In this document: positions 39,138 through 47,849 of the stretch, one piece after another
Layout of the letters: each line of letters begins with the position of its first letter
Numbering within the stretch: position 1 is the first letter of the stretch
NCBI RefSeq assembly: GCF_002934065.1
Contig: NZ_CP018049.1
Coordinates: 1,920,501 to 1,984,500 of the forward strand
Direction: 5' to 3'
DNA: 64,000 bases
Source: Pseudomonas orientalis
GTDB lineage: Bacteria; Pseudomonadota; Gammaproteobacteria; Pseudomonadales; Pseudomonadaceae
Made by a program: the position numbers and the translations under genes
Notes under the pieces: generated by a model
Databases searched by the model: none
What the model was told of the DNA's origin: nothing
The model's input: only the letters and a program-made list of their open reading frames with translations

Positions 39138-39581
39138 ATGAGCCTGTGGCGCACGCAACCGAATATCGAACACCTCAACGCGAGTCAGAAAAGCACCATC
39201 GGTGAATTGCTGGACATTCGCTTCGAAAGCTTCGACGACGAATCCCTCACCGCCAGCATGGTGGTCGACCACCGTACCCATCAGCCCTACGGCCTGCTGC
39301 ATGGCGGCGCCTCCGTGGTGCTGGCCGAAAGCGTGGGCTCCATGGCGGCCTACCTGTGCGTCGATGCCAGCAAATTCTATTGCGTGGGCCTGGAGGTCAA
39401 CGCCAATCACCTGCGCGGCGTGCGCAGCGGGCGGGTAACGGCGGTGGCCAAGGCCATCCACATTGGCCGCACGACCCAAGTGTGGGACATCCGCCTGACC
39501 AATGACGAGGGCAAGGCCAGTTGCGTTTCGCGCCTGACCGTGGCCGTGGTGCCGCTGGGCGAGCAGCCGCCGGCGCGATAG
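39138..39581 (+). CDS. Hotdog thioesterase of the YdiI/EntH type
   Basis: A 147-residue hotdog protein. The motif QPYGLLHGGASVVLAESVGS has His55-Gly-Gly and Glu64 as catalytic acid, as in the 1,4-dihydroxy-2-naphthoyl-CoA and enterobactin proofreading thioesterases. Pseudomonads make ubiquinone rather than menaquinone, so the likely role is general acyl-CoA or aryl-thioester proofreading. AAGGA stands about nine bases before the ATG. It is followed by two alpha/beta hydrolases on the same strand. Confidence 0.9.
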   Translation: MSLWRTQPNIEHLNASQKSTIGELLDIRFESFDDESLTASMVVDHRTHQPYGLLHGGASVVLAESVGSMAAYLCVDASKFYCVGLEVNANHLRGVRSGRVTAVAKAIHIGRTTQVWDIRLTNDEGKASCVSRLTVAVVPLGEQPPAR

Positions 39582-39678
39582 GCGTGGCGTGAGTGTCATC
39601 ATTCCTGGCGGTTACGGTCATTGCCGTAAGGGCCGGGCATGGTGACAATCGAGGTCTGTTCCTCTGGAGCGAGCCGGT

Positions 39679-40482
39679 ATGTCGCAGCCTGTATTTTTCG
39701 CCCACGCCAATGGCTTTCCGTCGGCCACCTACGGCAAGTTGTTCGACGCCCTGGCCCCCGAGTATGCCGTGGCGCATCTGCCGCAGCACGGCCATGACCC
39801 CAGGTTTCCGGTGGACGACAACTGGCAGAACCTGGTGGATGAACTGATCCATCATCTGCAGCAGCAGCCGGAACCGGTATGGGGCGTCGGCCATTCCCTG
39901 GGCGGATTGTTGCATTTGCATGCCGCAATGCGCTGCCCGCAGTTGTACCGTGGCGTGGTGATGCTGGACTCGCCGGTGCTGACCCGCGCGGATCGCTGGG
40001 TGATTCGCGCCGCCAAGCGCTTTGGCTTCATCGACCGCCTGACCCCGGCCGGACGCACCCTGGGCCGCCGCGAGGAATTCAGCGACCTGGACGCCGCGCG
40101 CGCCTACTTCGCCGGCAAGACCCTGTTTCGCAGTTTCGACCCCGAGTGCTTCGAGGCGTATCTGCAACATGGCCTGCAGCAAGTGGGCGATCGCCTGCGC
40201 TTGCGTTTCGACCCAGCGACCGAAATCAGCATCTATCGGGGCGTGCCTCACACCAGCCCCGGCCAGGTGCGCCAGTTGAAAGTGCCACTGGCCGTGGTGC
40301 GCGGCCGTCAGAGCCGTGTGGTGCTGCGCCATCATGCCAGCGGCGTAGGTCGCCTGCCCATGGGTGAAATGCTCACCATGCCCGGCGGCCACATGTTCCC
40401 CCTTGAGCGACCCCAGGACACCGCCATGTTGATCAAGCAGCTGTTTTCCCGCTGGCAGGCCCGTGAGCGCAGTTGCGCATGA
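39679..40482 (+). CDS. Alpha/beta hydrolase
   Basis: A 267-residue alpha/beta hydrolase. The nucleophile elbow is GVGHSLGGLLHL (Ser73), an oxyanion-type FFAHANGFPSATY starts the protein, and the histidine is in TMPGGHMFPLERP. There is no signal peptide, so it acts in the cytoplasm on an unknown ester or lactone. The stop overlaps the next hydrolase start by four bases. Immediately upstream is an inverted GTCATTCCTGGCGGTTACGG/CCGTAAGGG-like stretch I could not interpret. Confidence 0.85.
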   Translation: MSQPVFFAHANGFPSATYGKLFDALAPEYAVAHLPQHGHDPRFPVDDNWQNLVDELIHHLQQQPEPVWGVGHSLGGLLHLHAAMRCPQLYRGVVMLDSPVLTRADRWVIRAAKRFGFIDRLTPAGRTLGRREEFSDLDAARAYFAGKTLFRSFDPECFEAYLQHGLQQVGDRLRLRFDPATEISIYRGVPHTSPGQVRQLKVPLAVVRGRQSRVVLRHHASGVGRLPMGEMLTMPGGHMFPLERPQDTAMLIKQLFSRWQARERSCA

Positions 40483-41333
40483 GTACGCCGGTGGAAGAAG
40501 TACGCCTGAGCCTGCCGCATATCGAGTTGGCCGCGCATCTATTTGGACCTGAAGACGGTTTGCCGGTCATTGCCCTGCATGGCTGGCTGGACAACGCCAA
40601 CAGCTTTGCGCGCCTGGCACCCAAGCTCCAGGGTTTACGCATTGTTGCGCTGGATATGGCCGGTCACGGGCACTCGGCCCATCGTCCGGCGGGGGCCGGT
40701 TATGCCTTGTGGGATTACGTGCACGATGTAGTGCAAGTGGCCGAGCAACTGGGCTGGCAACGTTTTGCATTACTTGGCCATTCCCTGGGCGCCATCGTCT
40801 CCCTGGTGCTCGCCGGGGCGTTACCGGAGCGCGTGACGCATCTTGGATTGATCGACGGCGTGATCCCGCCGACCGCCGGCGGCGAGAACGCAGCCGAACG
40901 GCTGGGCATGGCCTTGCAGGCGCAACTGAGCCTGCAAGGCAAGCGCAAACCGGTGTATGCCAGCCTGGACCGGGCGGTCGAGGCGCGCATGCATGGCGTG
41001 GTCGCGGTCAGCCGCGAAGCCGCAGAACTGCTGGCCCAGCGCGGTTTGATGCCGGTGCCGGGCGGCTATACCTGGCGCAGCGACAGTCGTCTGACCCTGG
41101 CATCACCGATGCGCCTGACCGACGAACAAGCCATGGCTTTCGTACGACGCGTGAGTTGCCCTACGCAGTTGGTGGTGGCGGCTGACGGTATGGTGGCGAA
41201 ACATCCCGAATTGCTTTCACGGCTGCCCTTTACCGTGACGACGCTGCCGGGTGGTCATCATTTGCACCTGAATGACGAGCCCGGTGCGGTTCTTGTTGCA
41301 GACTGTTTCAATCGGTTCTTCTGCGCGCCTTGA
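40479..41333 (+). CDS. Alpha/beta hydrolase, coupled to the preceding one
   Basis: A 284-residue alpha/beta hydrolase, distinct from its neighbour: HGWLDNANSF oxyanion segment, ALLGHSLGAIVSLVLAG elbow (Ser102) and the GGHHLHLND histidine. Starts at ATG 40479, overlapping the previous stop. The family resembles MEST/BioH-like serine hydrolases, but the substrate is unknown. Coupled translation suggests the two hydrolases and the upstream thioesterase serve related acyl substrates. Confidence 0.85.
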   Translation: MSTPVEEVRLSLPHIELAAHLFGPEDGLPVIALHGWLDNANSFARLAPKLQGLRIVALDMAGHGHSAHRPAGAGYALWDYVHDVVQVAEQLGWQRFALLGHSLGAIVSLVLAGALPERVTHLGLIDGVIPPTAGGENAAERLGMALQAQLSLQGKRKPVYASLDRAVEARMHGVVAVSREAAELLAQRGLMPVPGGYTWRSDSRLTLASPMRLTDEQAMAFVRRVSCPTQLVVAADGMVAKHPELLSRLPFTVTTLPGGHHLHLNDEPGAVLVADCFNRFFCAP

Positions 41334-41382
41334 CTTGGCGCGGTCAACTGCCGAGGCTGGGCGGATTGAAAGGGAGTCAACC

Positions 41383-41439
41383 ATGCACCATCTTCAAACC
41401 GCTGCGCCCCTCCATGGCCACGGCTCATTGATCCGATGA
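41383..41439 (+). CDS. 18-residue leader ORF coupled to the DUF4892 gene
   Basis: An ATG at 41383 with AGGGAG six bases upstream opens MHHLQTAAPLHGHGSLIR, ending in a TGA that overlaps the ATG of the next gene (ATGA at 41436). The following gene has no Shine-Dalgarno of its own, so its translation may depend on ribosomes terminating here. Four of 18 residues are histidine. Too short for composition statistics; supported only by the signals. Confidence 0.45.
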   Translation: MHHLQTAAPLHGHGSLIR

Positions 41440-42254
41440 GCCTGGGTAAAGGATGTTTACGTGCCCTCGGGCTGTGCTGTTTCAGCCCGCTTGTGTTCGC
41501 CGCCGATGTGCCGGGGAGCCAGGACTTGCCGGCCGTGGCCCGCCCGGCGGACGCACAGATCGTCGACTACCGCCCTGCTGAAGAGCGGGAACGCATCTAC
41601 CCCATGGGTGCCATCCGCAAGATCAGCGGCCAACTGCGCTCCGAAGGCCAGGCCACCGCGCGCGGTCAAACCACCGCGATCACTTACGAGCTGCCTGCCG
41701 AACACAGCTCCAGCGCCGCCTTTACCGCCACCCGCGAAGCCCTGCAGGCCAAGGGCGCGCAGTTGCTGTTCTGGTGCCAGGCCCGCGACTGTGGCGAAAG
41801 CAGCCTGTGGGCCAACGAAGTGTTCGGCAATGCCAAGCTGGTAGGGGCCGACGGCCAGCAGGAATACCTGCTTTTACGTCTGGCGGCCCCGCAGGACACC
41901 ACGCTGGTGGCGCTGTACGGCATCACCCGTGGCAATCGCCGCGCCTATCTGCATGTCGAGCAGATGGACGCCAGCACGCCGCTGGGGAGTCTTCTGCCCA
42001 CCTCGGCAACGCTGTTGCGTGAGTTGAAAAGCACCGGTGAGCTGGACTTTCCCGCGCTAGGTGCCGAGCCTGATGACACGTGGCTGACGTTGATCTCCAG
42101 GGGGTTGAACCTCGATACCACCTTGCGGGTCAGCCTGTCCGGTCCCAACGCCGAAGCTTGGCGTCAGGGGCTGATCGATAACGGTGTGCGCGCCGCACGC
42201 CTGGAAAACAGCCCGGGTGACGCCGAGGGCCTGCATGTGCGTCTGATACGCTAA
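41436..42254 (+). CDS. DUF4892 periplasmic protein
   Basis: A 272-residue exported protein of the DUF4892 family. A signal peptide (MSLGKGCLRALGLCCFSPLVFA, cleavage before ADVPG) is followed by an N-terminal alpha/beta part with FWCQARDCGESSLWANEVFG, two cysteines that could form a disulfide, and a C-terminal module ending NGVRAARLENSPGDAEGLHV that looks like a small BON/OmpA-like fold. Function unknown. The start has no ribosome binding site; it overlaps a short leader ORF. Confidence 0.85.
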   Translation: MSLGKGCLRALGLCCFSPLVFAADVPGSQDLPAVARPADAQIVDYRPAEERERIYPMGAIRKISGQLRSEGQATARGQTTAITYELPAEHSSSAAFTATREALQAKGAQLLFWCQARDCGESSLWANEVFGNAKLVGADGQQEYLLLRLAAPQDTTLVALYGITRGNRRAYLHVEQMDASTPLGSLLPTSATLLRELKSTGELDFPALGAEPDDTWLTLISRGLNLDTTLRVSLSGPNAEAWRQGLIDNGVRAARLENSPGDAEGLHVRLIR

Positions 42255-42323
42255 CCTCACAAGGCGAACGGACCCGCGCCGTTCGCCTAAGCTGTCTTCT
42301 ACCGACTCTTTTCGAGATACCCG

Positions 42324-43385
42324 ATGCTCAATAACGATCGCCTGCTGGTGCAAATCCTGCTGCTGGTGCTGTTTGGTGCCAGCTTCTGGGTCATGGCGCC
42401 GTTCTGGTCGGCGCTGTTCTGGGGGGCGGTGCTGGCGTTCGCGAGCTGGCCGCTGATGGTTCTGCTGACACGTGTGCTGGGCGGCCGCGAATCGCTGGCG
42501 GCCGGTATCCTGACGTTGGGCTGGATGTTGCTGGTGGCGCTGCCGCTCGTGTGGCTGGGGTTCAACCTGGCGGACCATGTGCGCGATGCCGTGGTGCTGA
42601 TCAAGGATATCCAGGTCGACGGCCTGCCCAATGCGCCCACCTGGCTTGGCTCGATCCCGGTTATCGGCGAGCGGCTGGTGGCGACATGGGACAGCATCGA
42701 CCAACAGGGCGCGGCGCTGATGCTCAGCATCAAGCCGTACCTCGGCCAGGTCGGCAACTGGTTGCTGGCGCGCAGTGCGCAGATTGGCGGCGGTATCCTC
42801 GAGCTGACCTTGAGCCTGGTCTTTGTGTTCTTTTTCTACCGCGACGGGCCGCGCCTGGCGATGTTTGTGCATCGCCTGCTTGAACGCCTGATCGGCGACC
42901 GTGCCGGTTATTACATCGAACTGGTGGCGGGGACGGTGCAACGGGTGGTCAACGGCGTGATCGGCACGGCTGCGGCCCAGGCGGTGCTGGCGCTGATCGG
43001 TTTCCTGATCGCCGGGGTGCCCGGTGCGTTGCTGCTGGGCGGCGTGACGTTCCTGCTCAGCCTGATCCCCATGGGCCCGCCGCTGGTGTGGATCCCGGCC
43101 ACGGCCTGGCTGGCGTGGAAGGGCGACTACACCTACGCGGTGTTCCTAGGCGTATGGGGCACCTTCATCATCAGCGGTGTCGACAACGTGCTCAAGCCAT
43201 ACCTGATCAGCCGTGGCGGCAACCTGCCGCTGGTGATCGTGTTGCTGGGCGTGTTCGGCGGCTTGATCGCGTTCGGTTTCATCGGCCTGTTTATCGGCCC
43301 GACCTTGCTCGCGGTGGCCTACAGCCTGTTGACGGACTGGAGCGCGACCCAGGCCCAGGCGCGGCGCGAAGACAAGCCGCTTTAA
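42324..43385 (+). CDS. AI-2E family transporter (UPF0118/PerM type)
   Basis: A 353-residue inner-membrane protein with about eight hydrophobic helices. The family's central amphipathic region (residues 88-165) and the GVPGALLLGGVTFLLSLIPM and GVDNVLKPYLISRGGNLPL signatures are present. Members include TqsA (AI-2 export) and sodium/proton antiporters; the substrate here is not known. Its stop overlaps that of the convergent kinase gene in the sequence TTTAA, leaving no space for a separate terminator. Confidence 0.92.
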   Translation: MLNNDRLLVQILLLVLFGASFWVMAPFWSALFWGAVLAFASWPLMVLLTRVLGGRESLAAGILTLGWMLLVALPLVWLGFNLADHVRDAVVLIKDIQVDGLPNAPTWLGSIPVIGERLVATWDSIDQQGAALMLSIKPYLGQVGNWLLARSAQIGGGILELTLSLVFVFFFYRDGPRLAMFVHRLLERLIGDRAGYYIELVAGTVQRVVNGVIGTAAAQAVLALIGFLIAGVPGALLLGGVTFLLSLIPMGPPLVWIPATAWLAWKGDYTYAVFLGVWGTFIISGVDNVLKPYLISRGGNLPLVIVLLGVFGGLIAFGFIGLFIGPTLLAVAYSLLTDWSATQAQARREDKPL

Positions 43386-44416
43386 GCCCTGGGCAGCCAC
43401 ATCACTGCGGTCAATCCGCCGCCTGGCGTGTCTTCCAGGCTCAGGTGGCCGCCGAGGCGCTCGACCGCTTCCCTGGCGATCGTCATGCCCAGGCCGACGC
43501 CGCCGGAATTACGGTTGCGTGAGCCCTCCAGGCGAAAGAACGGTTCGAACACCGCTTCGCGCTTGTCGGCGGCGATGCCGGGGCCGTGGTCAATCACCCG
43601 GATCACCAGCGCCCCGCGGCTGTCCGCCAGTTCCACACGGGCTGAACCTGCATAGCGCAGGGCATTGTCGATCAGGTTGTTGAGGCACGAACGCAATGCC
43701 ATGGGCTGCACCTGCAACGGCGCGCAGGTGCCGCCCACGTGCACATCGCTGCCTTGGTCCTGGGCGTTTTCGCTCAGCGACTCCACCAGCGCCTGCACGT
43801 CGAGCCAGTGTCGGGTCTCGCTGGTGCGCTGTTCATGCAGGTAGCTCAAGGTGGCGTCGAGCATGCCGATCATGTCGTCCAGGTCCTGGCGCATCTGACC
43901 TTGCAGCCGGGTGTCTTCGATCTGTTCCAGGCGCAGCTTGAGCCGCGACAGCGGGGTGCGCAGGTCATGGGAGACCGCCCCGAGCATGCGCGCGCGCTGG
44001 CTGACCTGTTCGCGGATGCGCCTTTGCATCAGGTTGAAGGTTGACGCGGCCTGGCGCGCTTCGCGGGGCCCGGATTCTTCGAGGGGCGGGCTGTCGAGGT
44101 CAAGGCTCAAACGCTCGGCCGCCGCACTCAGGCGCTGGATCGGCCGGCTCAGCAGCTTGGCGCCGTACCACGCGGCGATGATCAGCGAGATGAATTGAAA
44201 CGTCAGCGGCACCACCGGGCCACCGAACCAGGGACGGTGAGGCTTGACCAGCGGCCTCATCGAGCCATCCGGCTGCTCGACGAAGGTGTCCTGCGGCGGT
44301 GGTGGTGGGGGACCGTAATGATGGAACCAGAAGAACGCCAGCAGATGCGCGAGCACGATGGCCACCAGCAGCACGCCGAACAGCCGCCCGAACAACGTAT
44401 TGAAGGTGGCGCGCAT
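43382..44416 (-). CDS. EnvZ-type sensor histidine kinase
   Basis: A 344-residue membrane kinase: TM1 (about 11-31), a short periplasmic loop (32-70) with HHYGPPPPPPQ and further His/Pro residues, TM2 (71-90), HAMP (91-143), and HisKA with His150 in GAVSHDLRTPLSRLKLR. The ATP domain has NNLIDNALRYAG, DHGPGIA and GGVGLGMTIARE. The ATG overlaps the regulator stop (TGATG), so the pair is coupled. The large upstream open frame in the same phase lies inside the regulator gene and is not part of it. Signal unknown; the His/Pro loop might bind a metal. Confidence 0.93.
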   Translation of the reverse strand: MRATFNTLFGRLFGVLLVAIVLAHLLAFFWFHHYGPPPPPPQDTFVEQPDGSMRPLVKPHRPWFGGPVVPLTFQFISLIIAAWYGAKLLSRPIQRLSAAAERLSLDLDSPPLEESGPREARQAASTFNLMQRRIREQVSQRARMLGAVSHDLRTPLSRLKLRLEQIEDTRLQGQMRQDLDDMIGMLDATLSYLHEQRTSETRHWLDVQALVESLSENAQDQGSDVHVGGTCAPLQVQPMALRSCLNNLIDNALRYAGSARVELADSRGALVIRVIDHGPGIAADKREAVFEPFFRLEGSRNRNSGGVGLGMTIAREAVERLGGHLSLEDTPGGGLTAVMWLPRA

Positions 44417-45180
44417 CAACCGATATCCCGCGCGTCGAACAGGTAGCCTTCGCCGCGTACAGTCTTGATCAGTTGCGGGGCCTTGGGGTCGTCTCCCAGT
44501 TTCTGGCGCAGGCGCGAGACCAGCAGATCGATGCTGCGGTCGAACGCTTCGATCGACCGGCCGCGCGCGGCATCCAGCAATTGCTCGCGGCTCAGTACGC
44601 GGCGCGGGCGTTCGATAAACACCCACAGCAGGCGGAACTCGGCGTTGGACAGCGGCACCACCAGGCCGTTGTCGGCCACCAGTTGACGCAACACGCTGTT
44701 CAGACGCCAATTGTCGAAGCGGATGTTGGCGCGCTGCTCGGTGCGGTCATCGCGTACCCGGCGCAGGATCGTCTGGATGCGGGCCACCAATTCGCGCGGC
44801 TCAAAGGGCTTGGACATATAGTCGTCGGCGCCCAGCTCCAGGCCGATGATACGGTCGGTGGGCTCGCAGCGGGCGGTGAGCATCAGGATCGGAATGTCCG
44901 ATTCAGCCCGCAGCCAGCGGCACAGCGTGAGGCCGTCTTCACCGGGCAGCATCAGGTCGAGCACCACCACATCGAAGGTTTCGGCTTGCATGGCCTGGCG
45001 CATCGCCGCGCCGTCGGTCACGCCCGTGGCGAGAATATTGAAGCGCGCCAGATAATCGATCAGCAATTCACGAATTGGCGCGTCGTCGTCGACGATCAGC
45101 GCACGGGTGTTCCAGCGCTTGTCATCGGCGATCACCGCGCCTGTGTGCGCATCGTTTACCGGGACGGAAGGAGTATGCAT
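44416..45180 (-). CDS. OmpR/PhoB-family response regulator
   Basis: A 254-residue regulator (from the ATG at 45180; an in-frame ATG at 45258 would add 26 residues, neither has a good ribosome binding site). The receiver domain starts RALIVDDDAPIRELL, with phospho-acceptor Asp75 in VVVLDLMLPG and Lys in YMSKPFEPRE. The C-terminal winged helix ends DRSIDLLVSRLRQKLGDDP...IKTVRGEGYLF. It forms a two-component system with the downstream kinase. Diverges from pyrF. Confidence 0.93.
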   Translation of the reverse strand: MHTPSVPVNDAHTGAVIADDKRWNTRALIVDDDAPIRELLIDYLARFNILATGVTDGAAMRQAMQAETFDVVVLDLMLPGEDGLTLCRWLRAESDIPILMLTARCEPTDRIIGLELGADDYMSKPFEPRELVARIQTILRRVRDDRTEQRANIRFDNWRLNSVLRQLVADNGLVVPLSNAEFRLLWVFIERPRRVLSREQLLDAARGRSIEAFDRSIDLLVSRLRQKLGDDPKAPQLIKTVRGEGYLFDARDIG

Positions 45181-45438
45181 AGTGCGATCATCTGCCTGAT
45201 TGTTACGGTCAGCATAGGCGCCCAGCCCCATGGCTGGAAGTGCTGGACGGTTGGTCATGCGTCGAGGCTAGCGGAGGGGCATGTTGGGCGCATGTCGTGA
45301 ATGTATCGACTTTGAAACAATGGCCGCAAACCTGCGCCAATCCACGCAGAATCAGTATTTACCGATCATCGGATCCCGCAACGGCGCCGCTTGCGCTACA
45401 ATCCGCGCCGATTTCGACTTGCCTGAGAGCCCATGCCA

Positions 45439-46137
45439 ATGTCCGTCTGCCAGACTCCTATCATCGTCGCCCTGGACTACCCCACCCGTGACGCCGCACT
45501 GAAGCTGGCTGACCAGTTGGACCCCGCGCTTTGCCGGGTCAAGGTCGGCAAGGAACTGTTCACCAGTTGCGCGGCGGAAATCGTCGGCACTTTGCGTGAC
45601 AGAGGCTTCGAAGTGTTTCTCGACCTGAAATTCCACGATATCCCCAATACCACCGCCATGGCCGTCAAGGCTGCGGCCGAGATGGGCGTGTGGATGGTCA
45701 ATGTGCATTGCTCCGGTGGCCTGCGCATGATGAGCGCCTGCCGTGAAGTGCTGGAGCAGCGTAGCGGGCCCAAACCGCTGTTGATCGGCGTGACCGTGCT
45801 GACCAGCATGGAACGCGAAGATCTGGCCGGTATCGGCCTGGACATCGAGCCGCAGGAGCAGGTGTTGCGCCTGGCAGCCCTGGCGCAGAAAGCCGGCATG
45901 GACGGTCTGGTGTGCTCGGCACTGGAAGCCCAGGCCCTCAAGACTGCTCACCCGTCGTTGCAACTGGTCACGCCAGGCATCCGTCCGGCGGGCAGCGCCC
46001 AGGATGACCAGCGCCGTATTCTGACGCCGCGTCAGGCGCTCGATGCCGGTTCTGATTACCTGGTAATCGGTCGCCCGATCAGCCAAGCGGCCGATCCGGC
46101 GCAAGCGTTGGCGGCAGTCGTTGCCGAAATCGCCTGA
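45439..46137 (+). CDS. pyrF: Orotidine-5'-phosphate decarboxylase PyrF
   Basis: A 232-residue TIM-barrel enzyme that converts OMP to UMP, the last step of pyrimidine synthesis. The catalytic Asp-Lys-Asp motif is in [16 protein letters not shown], phosphate binding in VTPGIRPAG and the C-terminal [12 protein letters not shown]. Two ATGs are possible (45433 and 45439); GAGAG is nine bases from the second, which is used. Confidence 0.97.
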   Translation: MSVCQTPIIVALDYPTRDAALKLADQLDPALCRVKVGKELFTSCAAEIVGTLRDRGFEVFLDLKFHDIPNTTAMAVKAAAEMGVWMVNVHCSGGLRMMSACREVLEQRSGPKPLLIGVTVLTSMEREDLAGIGLDIEPQEQVLRLAALAQKAGMDGLVCSALEAQALKTAHPSLQLVTPGIRPAGSAQDDQRRILTPRQALDAGSDYLVIGRPISQAADPAQALAAVVAEIA

Positions 46138-46178
46138 TACCCGAGCGTTCACTGAAAAATCTAAGAGGGGCTTGCTTC

Positions 46179-46207
46179 CTGTGGGAGGGGGCTTGCCCCC
46201 GATGGCG
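46179..46207. repeat. Single family-A REP
   Basis: One palindrome (GTGGGAGGGGGCTTGCCCCC) directly after pyrF, abutting the dispersed repeat. The preceding AAGAGGGGCTTGCTTCC may be a broken copy in the same orientation. Confidence 0.8.
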
Positions 46208-46437
46208 GCCTCAGGGCCGACCAGGATGTTGGATCAGATCGAGTACATATCCGTTTCTGCGGTCATGGCTGCTATGGGTTCCGCTTTTACAGCGGCTCAC
46301 TTTTGAAAAGCGCAAAAGTAAGCAAAACGCTCTTGCCCCACCACTCGGCACCTCGCTTGCGTTCGGCCAGCGTGGTTTAACGGGGCGCCTGAGATCAAGA
46401 GCAGATCAAGAGCGGCTCGCTTCGCATCGTGGTTACG
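46208..46437. repeat. Dispersed intergenic repeat, short copy
   Basis: The complement matches 29534-29910 with the same order of blocks, but it lacks the nested-hairpin segment and has two degenerate TCAAGAGCAGATCAAGAGC units where the other copy has CTTGAT hexamers. Both copies end against a family-A REP at the GGCGGCC(T) side, so the REP may be part of the unit. No credible gene. Confidence 0.8.
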
Positions 46438-46458
46438 GAGGGGGCGCGGCTGCGTTGT

Positions 46459-46556
46459 GTAGGAGCGAGCTTGCTCGCGAAAAACTCACAGGCACCGCGC
46501 TCATCCAGAAAGCACGCGTTATCGTTGACGTTTTTCGCGAGCAAGCTCGCTCCTAC
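46459..46556. repeat. REP doublet, family B
   Basis: Inverted copies of GTAGGAGCGAGCTTGCTCGC with the spacer of 26817-26914 in reverse orientation (…CGTTATCGTTGACGTTTTTC). Lies just before the stop side of the oxidoreductase gene. The 476-base gap between pyrF and that gene is entirely repeats. Confidence 0.9.
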
Positions 46557-46613
46557 AAAAAGCCTTGACTGGCATTGGGGCCAGCCACCTCCCACCGTTG
46601 TAAATGGCGCCTG

Positions 46614-47621
46614 TCAGCTGACCTTCAGCACCAATTTGCCAAAGTTCTCGCCGTTGAACAGTTTCATCAGTGTTTCCGGGAACGTTTCCAACCCTTCAAC
46701 GATATCCTCTTTGCTCTTGAGCTTGCCCTGGGCCATCCAGCCGGCCATTTCCTGCCCGGCGGCGGCAAAGTTCGCCGCGTGATCCATCACCACAAAGCCT
46801 TCCATCCGTGCGCGGTTGACCAGCAATGACAAGTAGTTGGCGGGGCCTTTGACGGCTTCTTTGTTGTTGTACTGGCTGATGGCGCCGCAAATCACCACTC
46901 GCGCTTTCAGCGCCAGGCGACTGAGCACCGCGTCGAGAATCTCGCCGCCAACGTTATCGAAATAGACATCCACGCCCTTGGGGCACTCGCGCTTGAGGGC
47001 GGCGGGTACGTCTTCGTGTTTGTAGTCGATGGCCGCATCAAAGCCCAGTTCGTCCACCAGGAACTTGCACTTGTCGGCGCCTCCGGCGATGCCCACCACG
47101 CGGCAGCCCTTGAGTTTGGCGATCTGTCCGGCAATGCTGCCGACCGCACCGGCGGCGCCGGAGATCACTACGGTCTCCCCTGGCTTGGGCGCGCCGGTGT
47201 CCAGCAGCGCGAAGTAGGCGGTCATGCCGGTCATGCCCAGCGCGGACAGGTAGCGGGGCAGCGGCGCGAGTTTCGGATCGACCTTATAGAACCCGCGTGG
47301 CTCGCCGAGGAAGTAATCCTGCACGCCCAAGGCCCCGTTGACGTAGTCGCCGACCGCAAAGTCCGGGTGGTTGGACGCAATCACCTTGCCCACGCCCAAG
47401 GCGCGCATCACGTCGCCAAGGCCCACCGGCGCGATGTAGGACTTGCCCTCATTCATCCAGCCGCGCATGGCGGGGTCGAGGGACAGGTACTCGTTGTGCA
47501 CCAGTATCTGCCCGTCCCGGGGTGTGCCCACCGGGACTTCCTGGTAGGTGAAGGTGTCCCGCGTGGCCGCTCCGACCGGGCGTTTGGCAAGCAGGAACTG
47601 GCGGTTGGTCTGGGCAGTCAT
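46614..47621 (-). CDS. NADP-dependent oxidoreductase, medium-chain (CurA/LTB4DH-like)
   Basis: A 335-residue zinc-free medium-chain dehydrogenase/reductase. The nucleotide fold is VVISGAAGAVGSIAGQIAKL, the N-terminal lobe contains LSLDPAMRGWM typical of the leukotriene B4 dehydrogenase / curcumin reductase group, and VDVYFDNVGGEILDAVLSRL marks the C-terminal half of the Rossmann domain. It probably reduces the C=C bond of alpha,beta-unsaturated ketones or aldehydes with NADPH. Single gene, divergent from an SDR gene. Confidence 0.92.
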   Translation of the reverse strand: MTAQTNRQFLLAKRPVGAATRDTFTYQEVPVGTPRDGQILVHNEYLSLDPAMRGWMNEGKSYIAPVGLGDVMRALGVGKVIASNHPDFAVGDYVNGALGVQDYFLGEPRGFYKVDPKLAPLPRYLSALGMTGMTAYFALLDTGAPKPGETVVISGAAGAVGSIAGQIAKLKGCRVVGIAGGADKCKFLVDELGFDAAIDYKHEDVPAALKRECPKGVDVYFDNVGGEILDAVLSRLALKARVVICGAISQYNNKEAVKGPANYLSLLVNRARMEGFVVMDHAANFAAAGQEMAGWMAQGKLKSKEDIVEGLETFPETLMKLFNGENFGKLVLKVS

Positions 47622-47849
47622 GGCGGCAACTCTTTAGAAATGAAGTACCAGTCATAGACAAGGAACGGCCTGCGAGCAAGGTTGTTCGAGCCACGCGAAT
47701 GCTTGCCGATAGACAGGGTTGATACTCGTGCCTTTGGCCTTATCACCAGGACTCATGCAGCACCCACCGGGCTTCTGATAGTGCTGACGCGGCGCTCTCG
47801 TCGTTGGCTAGACTCGACCCACGGTTATCAATCCCACAGGACACTCCCC

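Noticed and set aside
43382..44710. 442-residue form of the EnvZ-type kinase
   Set aside because: The extra 98 codons are in a frame overlapping the response regulator and show no membrane or sensor features; the ATG at 44416 starts TM1 and overlaps the regulator stop.
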